A stretch of 15,508 nt of DNA, from NCBI GenBank assembly GCA_023398375.1, contig JAEWSH010000121.1, forward strand, positions 1 to 15,508, in the 5' to 3' direction. The notes below the pieces were generated by a model. That model saw nothing but the letters and a program-made list of their open reading frames with translations. It was not told the origin of the DNA and did not search any database. Positions 1 through 8,144 of this stretch are shown one piece after another. The stretch's first letter is position 1, and the number at the start of each line of letters is the position of its first letter. The translations under genes were made by a program, and so were the position numbers. The stretch is from Bacillota bacterium. GTDB taxonomy: Bacteria; Bacillota; Clostridia; Lachnospirales; Lachnospiraceae.

Positions 1-194
1 ATCTTGAACCCACCGAGCTGAACCTCTCCCAAGGAACCCGGGTACGTATCACCGGCGGCATCTTCGAAGGAGTGGAAGGGGTGTTTGTGCGTGTGCGCCA
101 TGACAGGAGGGTGGTGGTGAACATCGAGGGGGTGATGGCGGTGGCGACGACGTTTGTGCATGCGTCGCTGGTGGAGGAGATAGGAGAAGGGTAG
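1..194 (+). CDS. upxY: UpxY-type transcription antiterminator, C-terminal end only
   Basis: This is the last 63 codons of a gene that begins before the window; the frame starts at base 3 and ends at TAG 192-194. The residues form a KOW-like domain: a GTRVRITGGIFEGVEG stretch, then a basic RVRHDRRVVVNIEG segment and a VATTFVHASLVEEI tail. This is the usual end of NusG/RfaH-like UpxY proteins, which are encoded first in Bacteroides capsule operons and help RNA polymerase read through the long operon. Its position just ahead of a capsule gene block on the same strand fits that role. The DNA is GC-rich with many GTG valine codons, unlike the AT-rich genes that follow. The NusG N-terminal domain lies outside the window, so assignment to UpxY rather than another NusG-like protein rests on the KOW part and the context. 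Confidence 0.78.
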   Translation, partial: LEPTELNLSQGTRVRITGGIFEGVEGVFVRVRHDRRVVVNIEGVMAVATTFVHASLVEEIGEG

Positions 195-315
195 AAGGGA
201 AAACAGATTGTGTTTTTGAGTTTTTTCTTTTTTTGTTGAAGAATAATAACAAACGAAACAGGAATTGTTGAGTATAGAAACCTACTCACGAAGTCTTATA
301 AATTATAGCGAAGAT

Positions 316-804
316 ATGGCAGCTAATCAAAAAGGCTGATACATTCAGTACCTAGCTGAGCAGAACCTGGATCTCAGGCTGGCAGGAGAGGAACGCTTTG
401 ATTTGGAGGAACGGTTTTTGAAGAACGTAAGCTCCGCAAATCGGCAGAACGTAGGATAAAGTCTCTTCAAGAAAAGCTTGATTATGTTAATCAAGAGCGT
501 TTTGGTAATAGATTGCAAAAGGTAAAAACTTAGGGTAACAAAAGTGATTCAGAGCGACAAAAACAGAAAGATGATTATGATGGTACCGATGATACGTACT
601 CAACGAAACAATTCACTTTATTACGGTAGTGACGCCGGCGCTGAGATGGTAGCTACATATCACAGTGTGATTGGAACAGTGAAGCTTCATAGCTGTTCTA
701 TCTGGAACTTTATTGGGACTTTTTTCAAAAATATCTTTAACGGATGCAGGGATTATGTTAATATGATTCCTGACAAAATCACTTTGATCATAGGTCAATG
801 TTAA
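316..804 (+). pseudogene. IS66 TnpC transposase remnant with internal deletion
   Basis: Reading from ATG 316 gives MAANQKG, a TGA stop at 337-339, then an open N-terminal segment containing YLAEQNLDLRLAGEER. A frameshift in the T-run at 415-419 moves to a frame reading EERKLRKSAERRIKSLQEKL and then NQERFGNRLQKVK. A TAG follows at 531-533, then the acidic linker KDDYDGTDDT. At about 601-612 the reading jumps, in another frame, to the C-terminal tail: NSLYYGSDAGAEM, then YHSVIGTVKL, then NIFNGCRDYVNMIPDKI, stopping at TAA 802-804. The whole catalytic middle is gone, leaving about 165 codons of a protein usually 500 or more long. The tail matches in order the tail of relic 2 at 7910-8108. It cannot be functional. 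The family call is from the ends only. Confidence 0.75.
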
Positions 805-837
805 AATCAAACTAATTAATTAACAAAACTCGGTTTA

Positions 838-858
838 GGGCACATTTATGTGCCCTTT
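838..858 (+). terminator. Hairpin in the IS66 relic 1 right end (terminator-like)
   Basis: GGGCACA (838-844) and TGTGCCC (849-855) form a perfect 7-bp GC-rich stem with a TTTA loop, followed by TTT. It lies 34 bases after the tnpC stop and 27 bases before the flippase GTG, so it probably served as the transposase terminator. A similar stem-loop sits at the same place in relic 2. The T-tract is short, so termination may be weak, or overridden by the UpxY antiterminator. Confidence 0.5.
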
Positions 859-881
859 CAAAGTGGGATGTTCTAAATTGA

Positions 882-2444
882 GTGGTTACATCTTGCTCGA
901 ATTCATCAAAGTATACCTTGCAAAAATCATTATCCGACAATAAGCGAATAGCGAAAAATACGTTGTTTCTGTATTTTCGATCTATATTATTAATCATTAT
1001 TTCTTTATATACTACCAGGGAAATCTTGAAAGTATTAGGAGTGGATGATTATGGAATATATCAGCTTATTGGGGGAATGGTAGCTATGTTTGCTATGTTG
1101 AGTGGCTCTATGTCTTCAGCATCCCAGCGCTTTATCACTTATGCACTGGGACGTGAAAATAAGGATGATGTAAAGAAAGTTTTTGCTACTAGTATTACCT
1201 TGCATATTATTATAGGGGCTCTATTGATACTCATACTCGAAGTCTGTGGAGTCTATTTCTTATACAATTATCTTGAAATACCTGACGGACGCTTGACTGC
1301 TGCTTTTTGGACTCTACAGTGCAGTATTTTAGCATTTTACCTTAATATTATTTCTGTACCTTACAATTCATTAATTATTGCTTACGAGCGGATGGAGGCT
1401 TTTGCTTATATCTCCATCTTTGATGGTGTGTTGAAATTATTGCCCGTATATTTATTATATATTATTTCTTTTGATAAGCTTGTTGTTTATTCTATAGCCA
1501 TATTGTTTTCATCCGGTTTGGTTCGTTTGCTTTATACAATCTATTGTAAGAGACAGTTTGAGGAGGCAAAACGAGTGAAATTGGGTATTGAAAAACAGTG
1601 TTTTAGAGAAATGGCCTCTTTTGCCGGTTGGAATATTTGGGGATCTGGCTCGGTGGTATTGCGGAATCAAGGAATTGATGTACTTATGAATGTTTTTTTC
1701 GGAGTAACAATAAATGCAGCCAAAGGCTTATGTAATCAAGTGCAGAACGCCGTATATCAATTTGTTACTAATTTCCAGTCTGCAGTTAATCCCCAACTAA
1801 CAAAATCTGTAGCCCAGCATGATTTGGTCCGTACCCATACATTGATATTTCAAGGAAGCCGCTTTTCCTTTTATCTTTTAATGCTTTTGTCTGTTCCATT
1901 GATATTACATATTCAATATGTGCTTTCATTGTGGCTGGTCGACGTTCCTGATTTTACAGTATATTTTATACAATGGACAATGGTTTATTTGTTATTTGAC
2001 ACCCAGTCTCGCTTTCTCATCATTTCGATTATGGCGATAGGTAAAATTCGTAATTATCAAATAGTGGTAGGAGGAATAAAGATGCTGGCCTTACCGATTG
2101 TATATGTCTGCTTTAAATTAGGAATTGGACCTTTGGCTGGTATTTGGGTAAATATTCTTTTAGAGTGTGTGTGTTTGGTATTTCGGCTCAGATATAATAG
2201 TAAACTGTTAAATATGAATGTAGGACGGTACATTATAGAAGTGATTTTTAGATGTTGGAGTGTTTTCATTATAGCGTTATCCGTCTCCCGTTTGTTGATG
2301 GAAATACTTCCATTACATTCTGTATTGGAAATTTTTATATCAGTACTAATATCTGTTGGAACAATTTATATTATGGGGATAAAGGGGAGAGAGAGGGTAT
2401 TTGTTTTCGCAAAAGTAAAAGCTATAATTAAAATCCGAGGATGA
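882..2444 (+). CDS. wzx: Polysaccharide flippase, Wzx/MATE-like
   Basis: A 520-residue, highly hydrophobic protein with many predicted membrane helices (about 14 expected for the family). It opens with NKRIAKNTLFLYFRSI and a GVDDYGIYQLIGG loop, then SGSMSSASQRFITYALGR, a pattern typical of Bacteroides O-antigen/capsule flippases. It would move lipid-linked repeat units across the inner membrane. The start is unusual: a TGA at 879-881 precedes GTG 882, there is no in-frame ATG before residue ~66, and GTG 882 lies in the IS66 right end. TTG 918 (giving LQKSLSDNKRIAKNT) lies outside the IS and matches the family's usual N-terminus better. The gene overlaps the next by 4 bases (ATGA), implying translational coupling. 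Function is confident; the start is not. Confidence 0.88.
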   Translation: MVTSCSNSSKYTLQKSLSDNKRIAKNTLFLYFRSILLIIISLYTTREILKVLGVDDYGIYQLIGGMVAMFAMLSGSMSSASQRFITYALGRENKDDVKKVFATSITLHIIIGALLILILEVCGVYFLYNYLEIPDGRLTAAFWTLQCSILAFYLNIISVPYNSLIIAYERMEAFAYISIFDGVLKLLPVYLLYIISFDKLVVYSIAILFSSGLVRLLYTIYCKRQFEEAKRVKLGIEKQCFREMASFAGWNIWGSGSVVLRNQGIDVLMNVFFGVTINAAKGLCNQVQNAVYQFVTNFQSAVNPQLTKSVAQHDLVRTHTLIFQGSRFSFYLLMLLSVPLILHIQYVLSLWLVDVPDFTVYFIQWTMVYLLFDTQSRFLIISIMAIGKIRNYQIVVGGIKMLALPIVYVCFKLGIGPLAGIWVNILLECVCLVFRLRYNSKLLNMNVGRYIIEVIFRCWSVFIIALSVSRLLMEILPLHSVLEIFISVLISVGTIYIMGIKGRERVFVFAKVKAIIKIRG

Positions 2445-3757
2445 AGAATATCCAATTGGTTTCTGATTCATTTCTATGCTCTAATTGTGGTGCTTGTAAG
2501 TCGATTTGTCCTAGGGGAGCCATTACCATGAGGTTGTCTTCAATGGGAAGAATGTATGCCTCCGTAGACAAAAATTGTATAGATTGCGGTTTATGCACTA
2601 AGGTTTGTCCTTCATTAAATCTGCCTCTTGTTGAAGATTCTCACATCGGTTGTATAAACTCTGTCTTTACGGGTAGGGCAACTGATGAAGAAATATTTAG
2701 GAATGCTCAGAGTGGAGGAGTCTGTACCGCTATTTTGAAGTATTTATTTGAGCATCATAAAATTGATTGCGCTGTGGTTTGCAGAATGTCATTTGGTGAA
2801 TTTCCTATTGTGGAGAGTGTGGCGATTGAAGATGTGAGCCAATTGTATTTAACCCAGAAATCATGTTATACCCCTGTGGATATGCTTTCACAACTTCGAA
2901 ATGTGAAGGATAAGGAAAGTGTGGCATTAGTTGGATTACCGTGTCAGATACAAGGATTAACCCATCTTCAGAAAGCATCAAAGTTTTATCAAAATGTCAA
3001 ATATAAGCTGGGGTTGATATGCGACCGTACTCTTTGTGAAGGTATTCAAGATGTTTTCGTGACAAAGGCCAAACAAATGGGGGTTAAACCATTTGTATTC
3101 AAGATAGACTGGCGGCGTAAAGCTTTTACAGCGAATGGTAAATTCTATTCTTATGAGAATGCACCTATTGTTGTATATACAAAATTTGAAGAATATGTAG
3201 TTTCGAATATTCATAGATTTTTGTTAAAGGATTTTTTTACGTCTCCTCGATGTCGGGTATGTGGAGATAAACTAAATACATCAGCAGATATTGTGTTAGG
3301 TGATCCATGGCGTATGAATAATATAGATATATGCTATGGTGAATCAATAATAATTACTCGTACAACAAAAGGTGATGAATTAATACAAGAGATGAAGCAA
3401 GGAAGATTGTTGAAATTAATTCGTCGTGGAAATACTGAGGTTATTCACGGTCAGCTTATCAATGAACGAAAGAAATCTGTGGCAACTTATTCAAGAGCGT
3501 TTCATGTTTTACCCGTATCTGTTAATAGCTATTTGTTGAATACTTTTGCCGATATTTCCGTTAGTGACAAAGAAAAGAATAAATGTGAACGAGAGTTCTT
3601 GAATTTTCTGTCTTTGGAGAAGAAAACCAAGAAGGAGATTGTTGCCATAGCATTGAAAATGATAGAACAGTATGAGAGAATTCATGGGAATCTTTTTTTT
3701 CATTTCTTGTCAAGAGTGCGTAATAAGATAATATCCATATTAAAGAGATATAAATGA
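2441..3757 (+). CDS. Two-[4Fe-4S] ferredoxin / coenzyme F420 hydrogenase beta-subunit-like protein
   Basis: A 438-residue soluble protein. Residues 13-24 (CSNCGACKSICP) and 46-57 (CIDCGLCTKVCP) are two classic CxxCxxCxxxCP motifs, giving a bacterial ferredoxin domain with two predicted [4Fe-4S] clusters. The rest resembles the FrhB/FdhB N- and C-terminal domains, with an AQSGGVCTAILKYLF motif, ALVGLPCQIQGL, further cysteines in SPRCRVCGDKL and an ADIVLGDPW motif. Family members include F420-reducing hydrogenase beta subunits and related flavin/iron-sulfur oxidoreductases. Such proteins recur in Bacteroidetes polysaccharide loci, where their substrate is not established. It overlaps the flippase by 4 bases and the pyruvyl transferase by 4 bases (ATGA both times), so the three are probably made together. 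A redox step on a sugar, lipid carrier or pyruvyl donor is possible but is only inference. Confidence 0.86.
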   Translation: MKNIQLVSDSFLCSNCGACKSICPRGAITMRLSSMGRMYASVDKNCIDCGLCTKVCPSLNLPLVEDSHIGCINSVFTGRATDEEIFRNAQSGGVCTAILKYLFEHHKIDCAVVCRMSFGEFPIVESVAIEDVSQLYLTQKSCYTPVDMLSQLRNVKDKESVALVGLPCQIQGLTHLQKASKFYQNVKYKLGLICDRTLCEGIQDVFVTKAKQMGVKPFVFKIDWRRKAFTANGKFYSYENAPIVVYTKFEEYVVSNIHRFLLKDFFTSPRCRVCGDKLNTSADIVLGDPWRMNNIDICYGESIIITRTTKGDELIQEMKQGRLLKLIRRGNTEVIHGQLINERKKSVATYSRAFHVLPVSVNSYLLNTFADISVSDKEKNKCEREFLNFLSLEKKTKKEIVAIALKMIEQYERIHGNLFFHFLSRVRNKIISILKRYK

Positions 3758-4902
3758 GAATTGTATTGTCTGGTGTTGAAACCAATAATAAGGGAGCGGA
3801 GTTGATGCTCTATGCTATTTTGCAAGAAATTGAGAGAAAATTTCCACAAGCGGAAGTTTTTATAAGACAAACTGCCATTTTGCAAGGAAGGAGTTATGTA
3901 GATACTTCTCTTCATTTACATCTGATATCGTTATCATTTCTAAAAAAACTTTGTATAAAATTGAAGATTTACGGAATACTCAGACGATTACACTTGCCAG
4001 TTGGTGTATTTGAAGGGTATCCGAGAATAGAAGATGCAGATTATTTGATAGACGGGAGTGGATTTGCTTTTTCAGATCAATGGAAAACCACTCAGTATAC
4101 TTTGAGCTATTGGTATAATTTTTTAAAGTACTATCATGCTCAGAACACCAAAATAATATTTCTGCCACAAGCTTTTGGTCCAGTGAAAATGGATAATACT
4201 AGAAAATTGATATCTTATTTGAATGATTTTGCAGATTTAATAATGCCTCGTGAAAAGGTTTCAATGGAATATTTAAAGCAATGTCATGTAAATCCGCAAA
4301 AAATCAAGTTGTTTTCTGATTTTACTTCATTGGTTAAAGGGCAAGTGCCCGAGAAATATATTCATCTAAAAGGGGGAGTGTGTATAATCCCCAACCTTCG
4401 TATGATTGATAAAGGGATTATTTCACTTGGTGATTATCTAACGATATTACAAGAGGTGATTTATGTCTCTCAAAAGCTTGGAAAGCAGGTTTATCTCCTT
4501 AATCATGAAGGTGTGGGAGATGAAAAATTGGCCTATATGTGTAGAGGTAAATTGAAAAATCAGGTAGAAGTGGTAACAGGTTTGAATGGGCTGGAAGTAA
4601 AGGGATTGATTTCTACTGCTTATCTTTGTGTTACTTCTCGTTTTCATGGAGTTGCTTCAGCTTTGAATTCTTGTGTTCCTTGTTTGGCTACGAGTTGGAG
4701 TCATAAATATGAGGAGTTATTTAAAGATTATGGACAAAGAGACTGTGTGCTTGACATTACTTCCATAGATAAAACATTATCGAAGATTGATGAATTTTTG
4801 CAGTCTGATGTGAATAGGCAAATTCGTGAACATTTGAATGCTCAATTACCTCATATTCAAGAAAAAAGTAGAAAGATGTGGAATCTTATCTGGCATATTT
4901 GA
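3754..4902 (+). CDS. Polysaccharide pyruvyl transferase family protein
   Basis: A 382-residue protein of the WcaK/CsaB pyruvyl transferase family, which transfers enolpyruvate from PEP to sugar hydroxyls to form ketals. Visible family marks are an N-terminal NNKGAELMLYAILQEI segment after a short beta strand (LSGVETN), a central IIFLPQAFGPV motif, and the C-terminal TSRFHGVASALNSCVPCLA segment followed by WSHKYEELF. The fold is GT-B-like. It starts within the stop of the previous gene (ATGA at 3754-3757) and is followed after 42 bases by ugd. In this setting it probably decorates the repeat unit with pyruvate, adding negative charge. Members of the family vary in substrate, and some in Bacteroidetes have no proven pyruvyl activity, so the precise reaction is unproven. 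Confidence 0.85.
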   Translation: MRIVLSGVETNNKGAELMLYAILQEIERKFPQAEVFIRQTAILQGRSYVDTSLHLHLISLSFLKKLCIKLKIYGILRRLHLPVGVFEGYPRIEDADYLIDGSGFAFSDQWKTTQYTLSYWYNFLKYYHAQNTKIIFLPQAFGPVKMDNTRKLISYLNDFADLIMPREKVSMEYLKQCHVNPQKIKLFSDFTSLVKGQVPEKYIHLKGGVCIIPNLRMIDKGIISLGDYLTILQEVIYVSQKLGKQVYLLNHEGVGDEKLAYMCRGKLKNQVEVVTGLNGLEVKGLISTAYLCVTSRFHGVASALNSCVPCLATSWSHKYEELFKDYGQRDCVLDITSIDKTLSKIDEFLQSDVNRQIREHLNAQLPHIQEKSRKMWNLIWHI

Positions 4903-4944
4903 ACAGTGATATTGGTTAGTTTTAACTAGAAAAAACTTGATTTT

Positions 4945-6267
4945 ATGAATATAGCGATTGTCGGCACCGGTTATGTAGGTTTGGTGTCTGGAACATGTTT
5001 TGCAGAAATGGGAGTCCACGTCACTTGTGTAGACGTGAATGAGGATAAGATTAATACGCTTATCAGTGGACAAATTCCTATTTATGAGCCGGGACTTGAT
5101 GAAATGGTCTTACGTAATTATTGGGAGGGACGTTTAAACTTTACTACAGACTTGGTTTCTGTACTTGATGATGTGGATATTGTCTTTAGTGCTGTGGGTA
5201 CCCCTCCGGATGAGGACGGTAGTGCCGACCTTCAATATGTACTTGCTGTGGCTCGTCAGTTTGGACAAAATATAAAAAAGTATACCGTATTGGTAACTAA
5301 GTCTACTGTTCCGGTGGGGACTGCTGGAAAAGTGAAAGCTGTTATTGAAGAAGAGTTGCGGCAACGAGGTGTGGAAATACCTTTTGATGTGGCAAGTAAC
5401 CCTGAATTTTTGAAAGAAGGGGCTGCTATCAAAGACTTTATGAGCCCTGACCGTGTAGTGGTAGGTGTGGAGAGCGAGAAAGCTAAGGAAATGCTGACAA
5501 AACTTTATCGTCCTTTCTTATTGAATAACTTCCGTGTTATTTTTACCGATATTCCTTCTGCAGAAATGATAAAGTATGCGGCTAATTCTATGCTTGCCAC
5601 TCGTATCAGCTTCATGAATGATATCGCTAATCTTTGTGAGTTGGTGGGGGCTGATGTGGATATGGTTCGTAAGGGTATAGGTAGTGATAGTCGTATCGGT
5701 AACAAATTTCTTTACCCGGGTTGTGGGTATGGTGGTAGCTGTTTTCCTAAGGATGTGAAAGCGTTGATATATACTGGTCAGGAATATGGTTATAAAATGC
5801 GTGTTATTGAGGCTGTAAAAGAAGTAAATGAATATCAGAAGAATCTTTTATTTGAAAAGCTTTTCATTTACTTTAGTGGTAATTTAGAAGGTAAAACTAT
5901 TGCTTTATGGGGATTGTCTTTTAAACCGGATACAGATGATATGCGTGAAGCACCTGCTCTGACAATTATAGATAAGTTGATAAAAGCGGGAGCAAAAGTA
6001 CATGTTTACGATCCAGTAGCAATGGATGAATGCAGGCGAAGAATAGGTAATCTTGTAAGATATTGTGAAGATATGTATGAGGCAGTTGTTGATGCAGATT
6101 CACTTATGCTAATTACTGAATGGAAACAGTTCCGTATTCCAAATTGGAAGGTTGTCAGGAAGGTGATGAGGGGAACTGTAATTATTGATGGTCGGAATAT
6201 TTATAATGAAGATGATTTAGAGATTGAGGGTTTTGATTATATACGAATTGGAAAGAAAGCTAAATAA
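4945..6267 (+). CDS. ugd: UDP-glucose 6-dehydrogenase
   Basis: A 440-residue enzyme that oxidises UDP-glucose to UDP-glucuronic acid with two NAD+. The N-terminus carries the Rossmann motif GTGYVG (residues 7-12), then VGTPPDEDGSADL and KSTVPVGTAGKV. The catalytic cysteine is Cys266 in PGCGYGGSCFPKD. The C-terminal UDP-binding domain includes LWGLSFKPDTDDMREAPA and the closing IIDGRNIY. Length and motif order are normal for the family, and no lesion is seen. UDP-mannuronate/UDP-ManNAc dehydrogenases share the fold, but the motif wording here fits the UDP-glucose enzyme better. It is the last intact gene before the insertion-sequence block and supplies an acidic sugar donor for the capsule. 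The 42-base gap upstream contains only a short TAGTTTTAACTA palindrome (4917-4928). Confidence 0.93.
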   Translation: MNIAIVGTGYVGLVSGTCFAEMGVHVTCVDVNEDKINTLISGQIPIYEPGLDEMVLRNYWEGRLNFTTDLVSVLDDVDIVFSAVGTPPDEDGSADLQYVLAVARQFGQNIKKYTVLVTKSTVPVGTAGKVKAVIEEELRQRGVEIPFDVASNPEFLKEGAAIKDFMSPDRVVVGVESEKAKEMLTKLYRPFLLNNFRVIFTDIPSAEMIKYAANSMLATRISFMNDIANLCELVGADVDMVRKGIGSDSRIGNKFLYPGCGYGGSCFPKDVKALIYTGQEYGYKMRVIEAVKEVNEYQKNLLFEKLFIYFSGNLEGKTIALWGLSFKPDTDDMREAPALTIIDKLIKAGAKVHVYDPVAMDECRRRIGNLVRYCEDMYEAVVDADSLMLITEWKQFRIPNWKVVRKVMRGTVIIDGRNIYNEDDLEIEGFDYIRIGKKAK

Positions 6268-6285
6268 TTTTTTGTTATATAAATA

Positions 6286-6303
6286 ATTTAAATTTCGCAA
6301 GTT
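6286..6303. repeat. Terminal inverted repeat of the IS4-type element, left in window
   Basis: ATTTAAATTTCGCAAGTT; 17 of 18 bases match the inverse of 8540-8557. It adjoins the transposase stop codon, so it is the element's 3' end. Confidence 0.75.
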
Positions 6304-7338
6304 CAGCTTGCAAGTCTTAATTGGTAAATTTCGCATATGTGGTTCATCTCCTCCGACCTGTTAATCATCGCATCATAGATGACCTCATCGACCAAATCGA
6401 AGAGGTTTGCTATTGCTATGATCAGTTCTTGGAGAGCTCCCCATATTCTTTCTACAATAGACAGTTCCAAAGAATCCTTGGAGGCTTTTTCAAAGAGTTC
6501 TTTCATCGTTTCATAGGCTGCAAATCTTTTCACAATGGAAAGGATGTTGTATTACAACGCAGTTAGGGAGTTTTCTGCAATTTGAGAGGTAAAATTGTTT
6601 GCTTGGCATTTGCCGAGTCCCGGCAATTCCTTCGCCTCCTTGAAGACAACTTCTAGGGCCCATCTTTGGGAATAATTTTGTATGTGCTGAAGAAGTCAAG
6701 AATGATGTCTGTGGTTATCAATCCATTTCAAACGCCATTCTTGCTTCACTTGGCGAAGAGCAAACGTACCTTGGTATCTGCAAAATCACATCAGCCACCA
6801 TATAGTAGCAACGCAGTTTTCTGCTGTATTTACGCTGTTTCCGTTTGCTGAGCAACTTTATCAGAGCAGGTGCTGTAAAGTCTTTGCGTTCAAAATGATA
6901 TTTCGTTTTTCCATTTTCACCGACTTTAATCATTCCCCAAGTAGTCACATTTCATATGGTGAGAACGGATAAATCGAATAATATCCTTGCATGCAAACCA
7001 ACTGTTAGCCAGGACATATCTGAATTTCACGCCTTTGCCTATGGCTCGTTTTGTCATGTCAATCATAAAACTGATTTTGCTTGTCGTATATTCATTGATT
7101 CGTTCCTGCAAGGCATCTTGTCCGTTATGGGGCTTGGTAAAACGTTGTTTGAGTTCCTTGGTTGACATCCCAAAGTTTCCATTTCTTCCTTTTTTATCAA
7201 GAAGTGCAAAATCGAGAATCATTTGGGATGTTCCGTCTGTTATGACTAGAAACAATGCCTTGAATCACAGAATACTTTTGTTTTGAACATGGAAATGCAC
7301 TCTTCCGATGTATTCGAAGCGGCGTCCGGTTTTGGATA
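6303..7338 (-). pseudogene. IS4-type DDE transposase, central and C-terminal part, broken
   Basis: Read from the right on the - strand this gives SKTGRRFEYIGRVHFHVQNK, then SIL, a TGA, FKALFLVITDGTSQMILDFAL, the region VLANSWFACKDIIRFIRS, then GENGKTKYHFERKDFTAPAL, KYSRKLRCYYMVADV, ITTDIILDFFSTYKI, and the tail ERIWGALQELIIAIANLF to YQLRLAS and stop. This is the order of a DDE (IS4-like) transposase; TDGTS and the ANSW region fall where catalytic-core motifs are expected. All three - frames are needed: a TGA in SIL-FKALF (about 7264), frame changes near 6930-6945 and 6775-6785, a TGA after KNGV, and scrambled reading at about 6560-6700. It is dead. The 5' part of the same gene lies beyond the IS66 relic at 8199-8479. 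IS4 is the family named; the exact subgroup is uncertain. Confidence 0.78.
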
Positions 7339-8108
7339 TGACCGTTACAAGAAATGCTACATGTGGGTCCTGGTCAACAAGGCTGAACGTGTGGTGATTT
7401 TCTTCTACGAGGACGGTTCCCGTGGCCATGAGGTTTGACAAATTTTTTAGGTGATGCCGAGTTGAAGTCCCTCATGTCTGACGGTTACAGCGCCTATGTC
7501 TTCATCGGTAATGAGTTGAAAACGGATAGGTATAAGGATACGGACCATCAAGTCTGTCTGTCGCACGTGCGGGCTAAGTTCGTGAAGGCCTGGATGGAAG
7601 GAGGTGACACGAGGGCTGATGTATTTCCTTGACAATATCAACCATCTCTTCCATTTTGAAAGGGAGTATGGCAGGGAGATGATTACGGATGAGGAGCGTA
7701 CCCGACGACGACAGGGATTACCGACTCTGGAGGCGATGATAAACCTGCTGTAGGAGTTGAAAAGTGAGGAGGAGCAGAGAAGTTGTTATATGCGTGAGGC
7801 CCTTAATTATCTTCATAAGTTTTGGAAGGAGGCTTTCACTTATATCAAGGACGGTCGTTATCCGATTTCTAACAATCTTGCAGAACGTGCTGTCCGTCTC
7901 TTTACGACCAAACGCAAGAACTCGCTGCACTTCGGCAGCGACGAGGGGGGGGATTGCTGCCGTATACCATAGCATAATCAGCACGGTGAAGCTGCAAAGC
8001 AGGTCCACCTGGGATTATCTTGGCAAATTTTTTACCGGAATTTTTAACGGTTGCAGAGATTTTTTGAGTCTGGCACCGCAAAATATAGACTTGGCTGTAT
8101 GCCAATAG
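7339..8108 (+). pseudogene. IS66 TnpC transposase, C-terminal half, several lesions
   Basis: Reads YDRYKKCYMWVLVNKAERVV, then FYEDGSRGHEV, a frame change at about 7435, then LMSDGYSAYVFIGNELKTD and HQVCLSHVRAKFVKAW. A second frame change at about 7612 leads to FLDNINHLFHFEREYG and TLEAMINLL, a TAG at 7751-7753, then YPISNNLAERAVR. A third change in the G-run at 7946-7952 gives IAAVYHSIISTVKLQSRSTW and IFNGCRDFLSLAPQNIDLAV, with stop TAG at 8106-8108. The second catalytic Asp (SDGY) and the catalytic Glu (NNLAERAVR) are still visible; the first Asp region is deleted. The tail is clearly related to relic 1 but diverged. Non-functional. Confidence 0.82.
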
Positions 8109-8144
8109 TTAAAAATCTATCGAATTTAATAGCAATTTTTTGTG

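Larger units (their letters stand above)
241..889 (+). mobile_element. Decayed, internally deleted IS66-family element (relic 1)
   Basis: The stretch between the upxY end and the flippase carries pieces of an IS66-type element: the N-terminal and C-terminal ends of the large transposase (TnpC), then a stem-loop, then a terminal segment ending GGTTAC at 884-889. The last 39 bases (851-889) line up without gaps with the end of the second IS66 relic (8160-8198), including a shared TCTAAATTG core, so this is probably the element's right end. IS66 termini typically begin GTAA and so end TTAC. The left end is not recognisable, tnpA and tnpB are absent, and no 8-bp target duplication could be found. 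The left boundary given is approximate. Confidence 0.7.

Noticed and set aside
195..240. T-rich tract after upxY as a terminator
   Set aside because: There are T-runs but no convincing stem ahead of them.
49..252. Minus-strand frame rich in Ser and Pro opposite the upxY end
   Set aside because: It is the antisense shadow of the GTG/GGA-rich 3' end of upxY; the low-complexity composition comes from the GC-rich coding strand.
6321..7286. Several plus-strand frames of 60-100 residues (for example 6987-7286)
   Set aside because: They lie antisense to the broken IS4-type transposase and show no family motif of their own.
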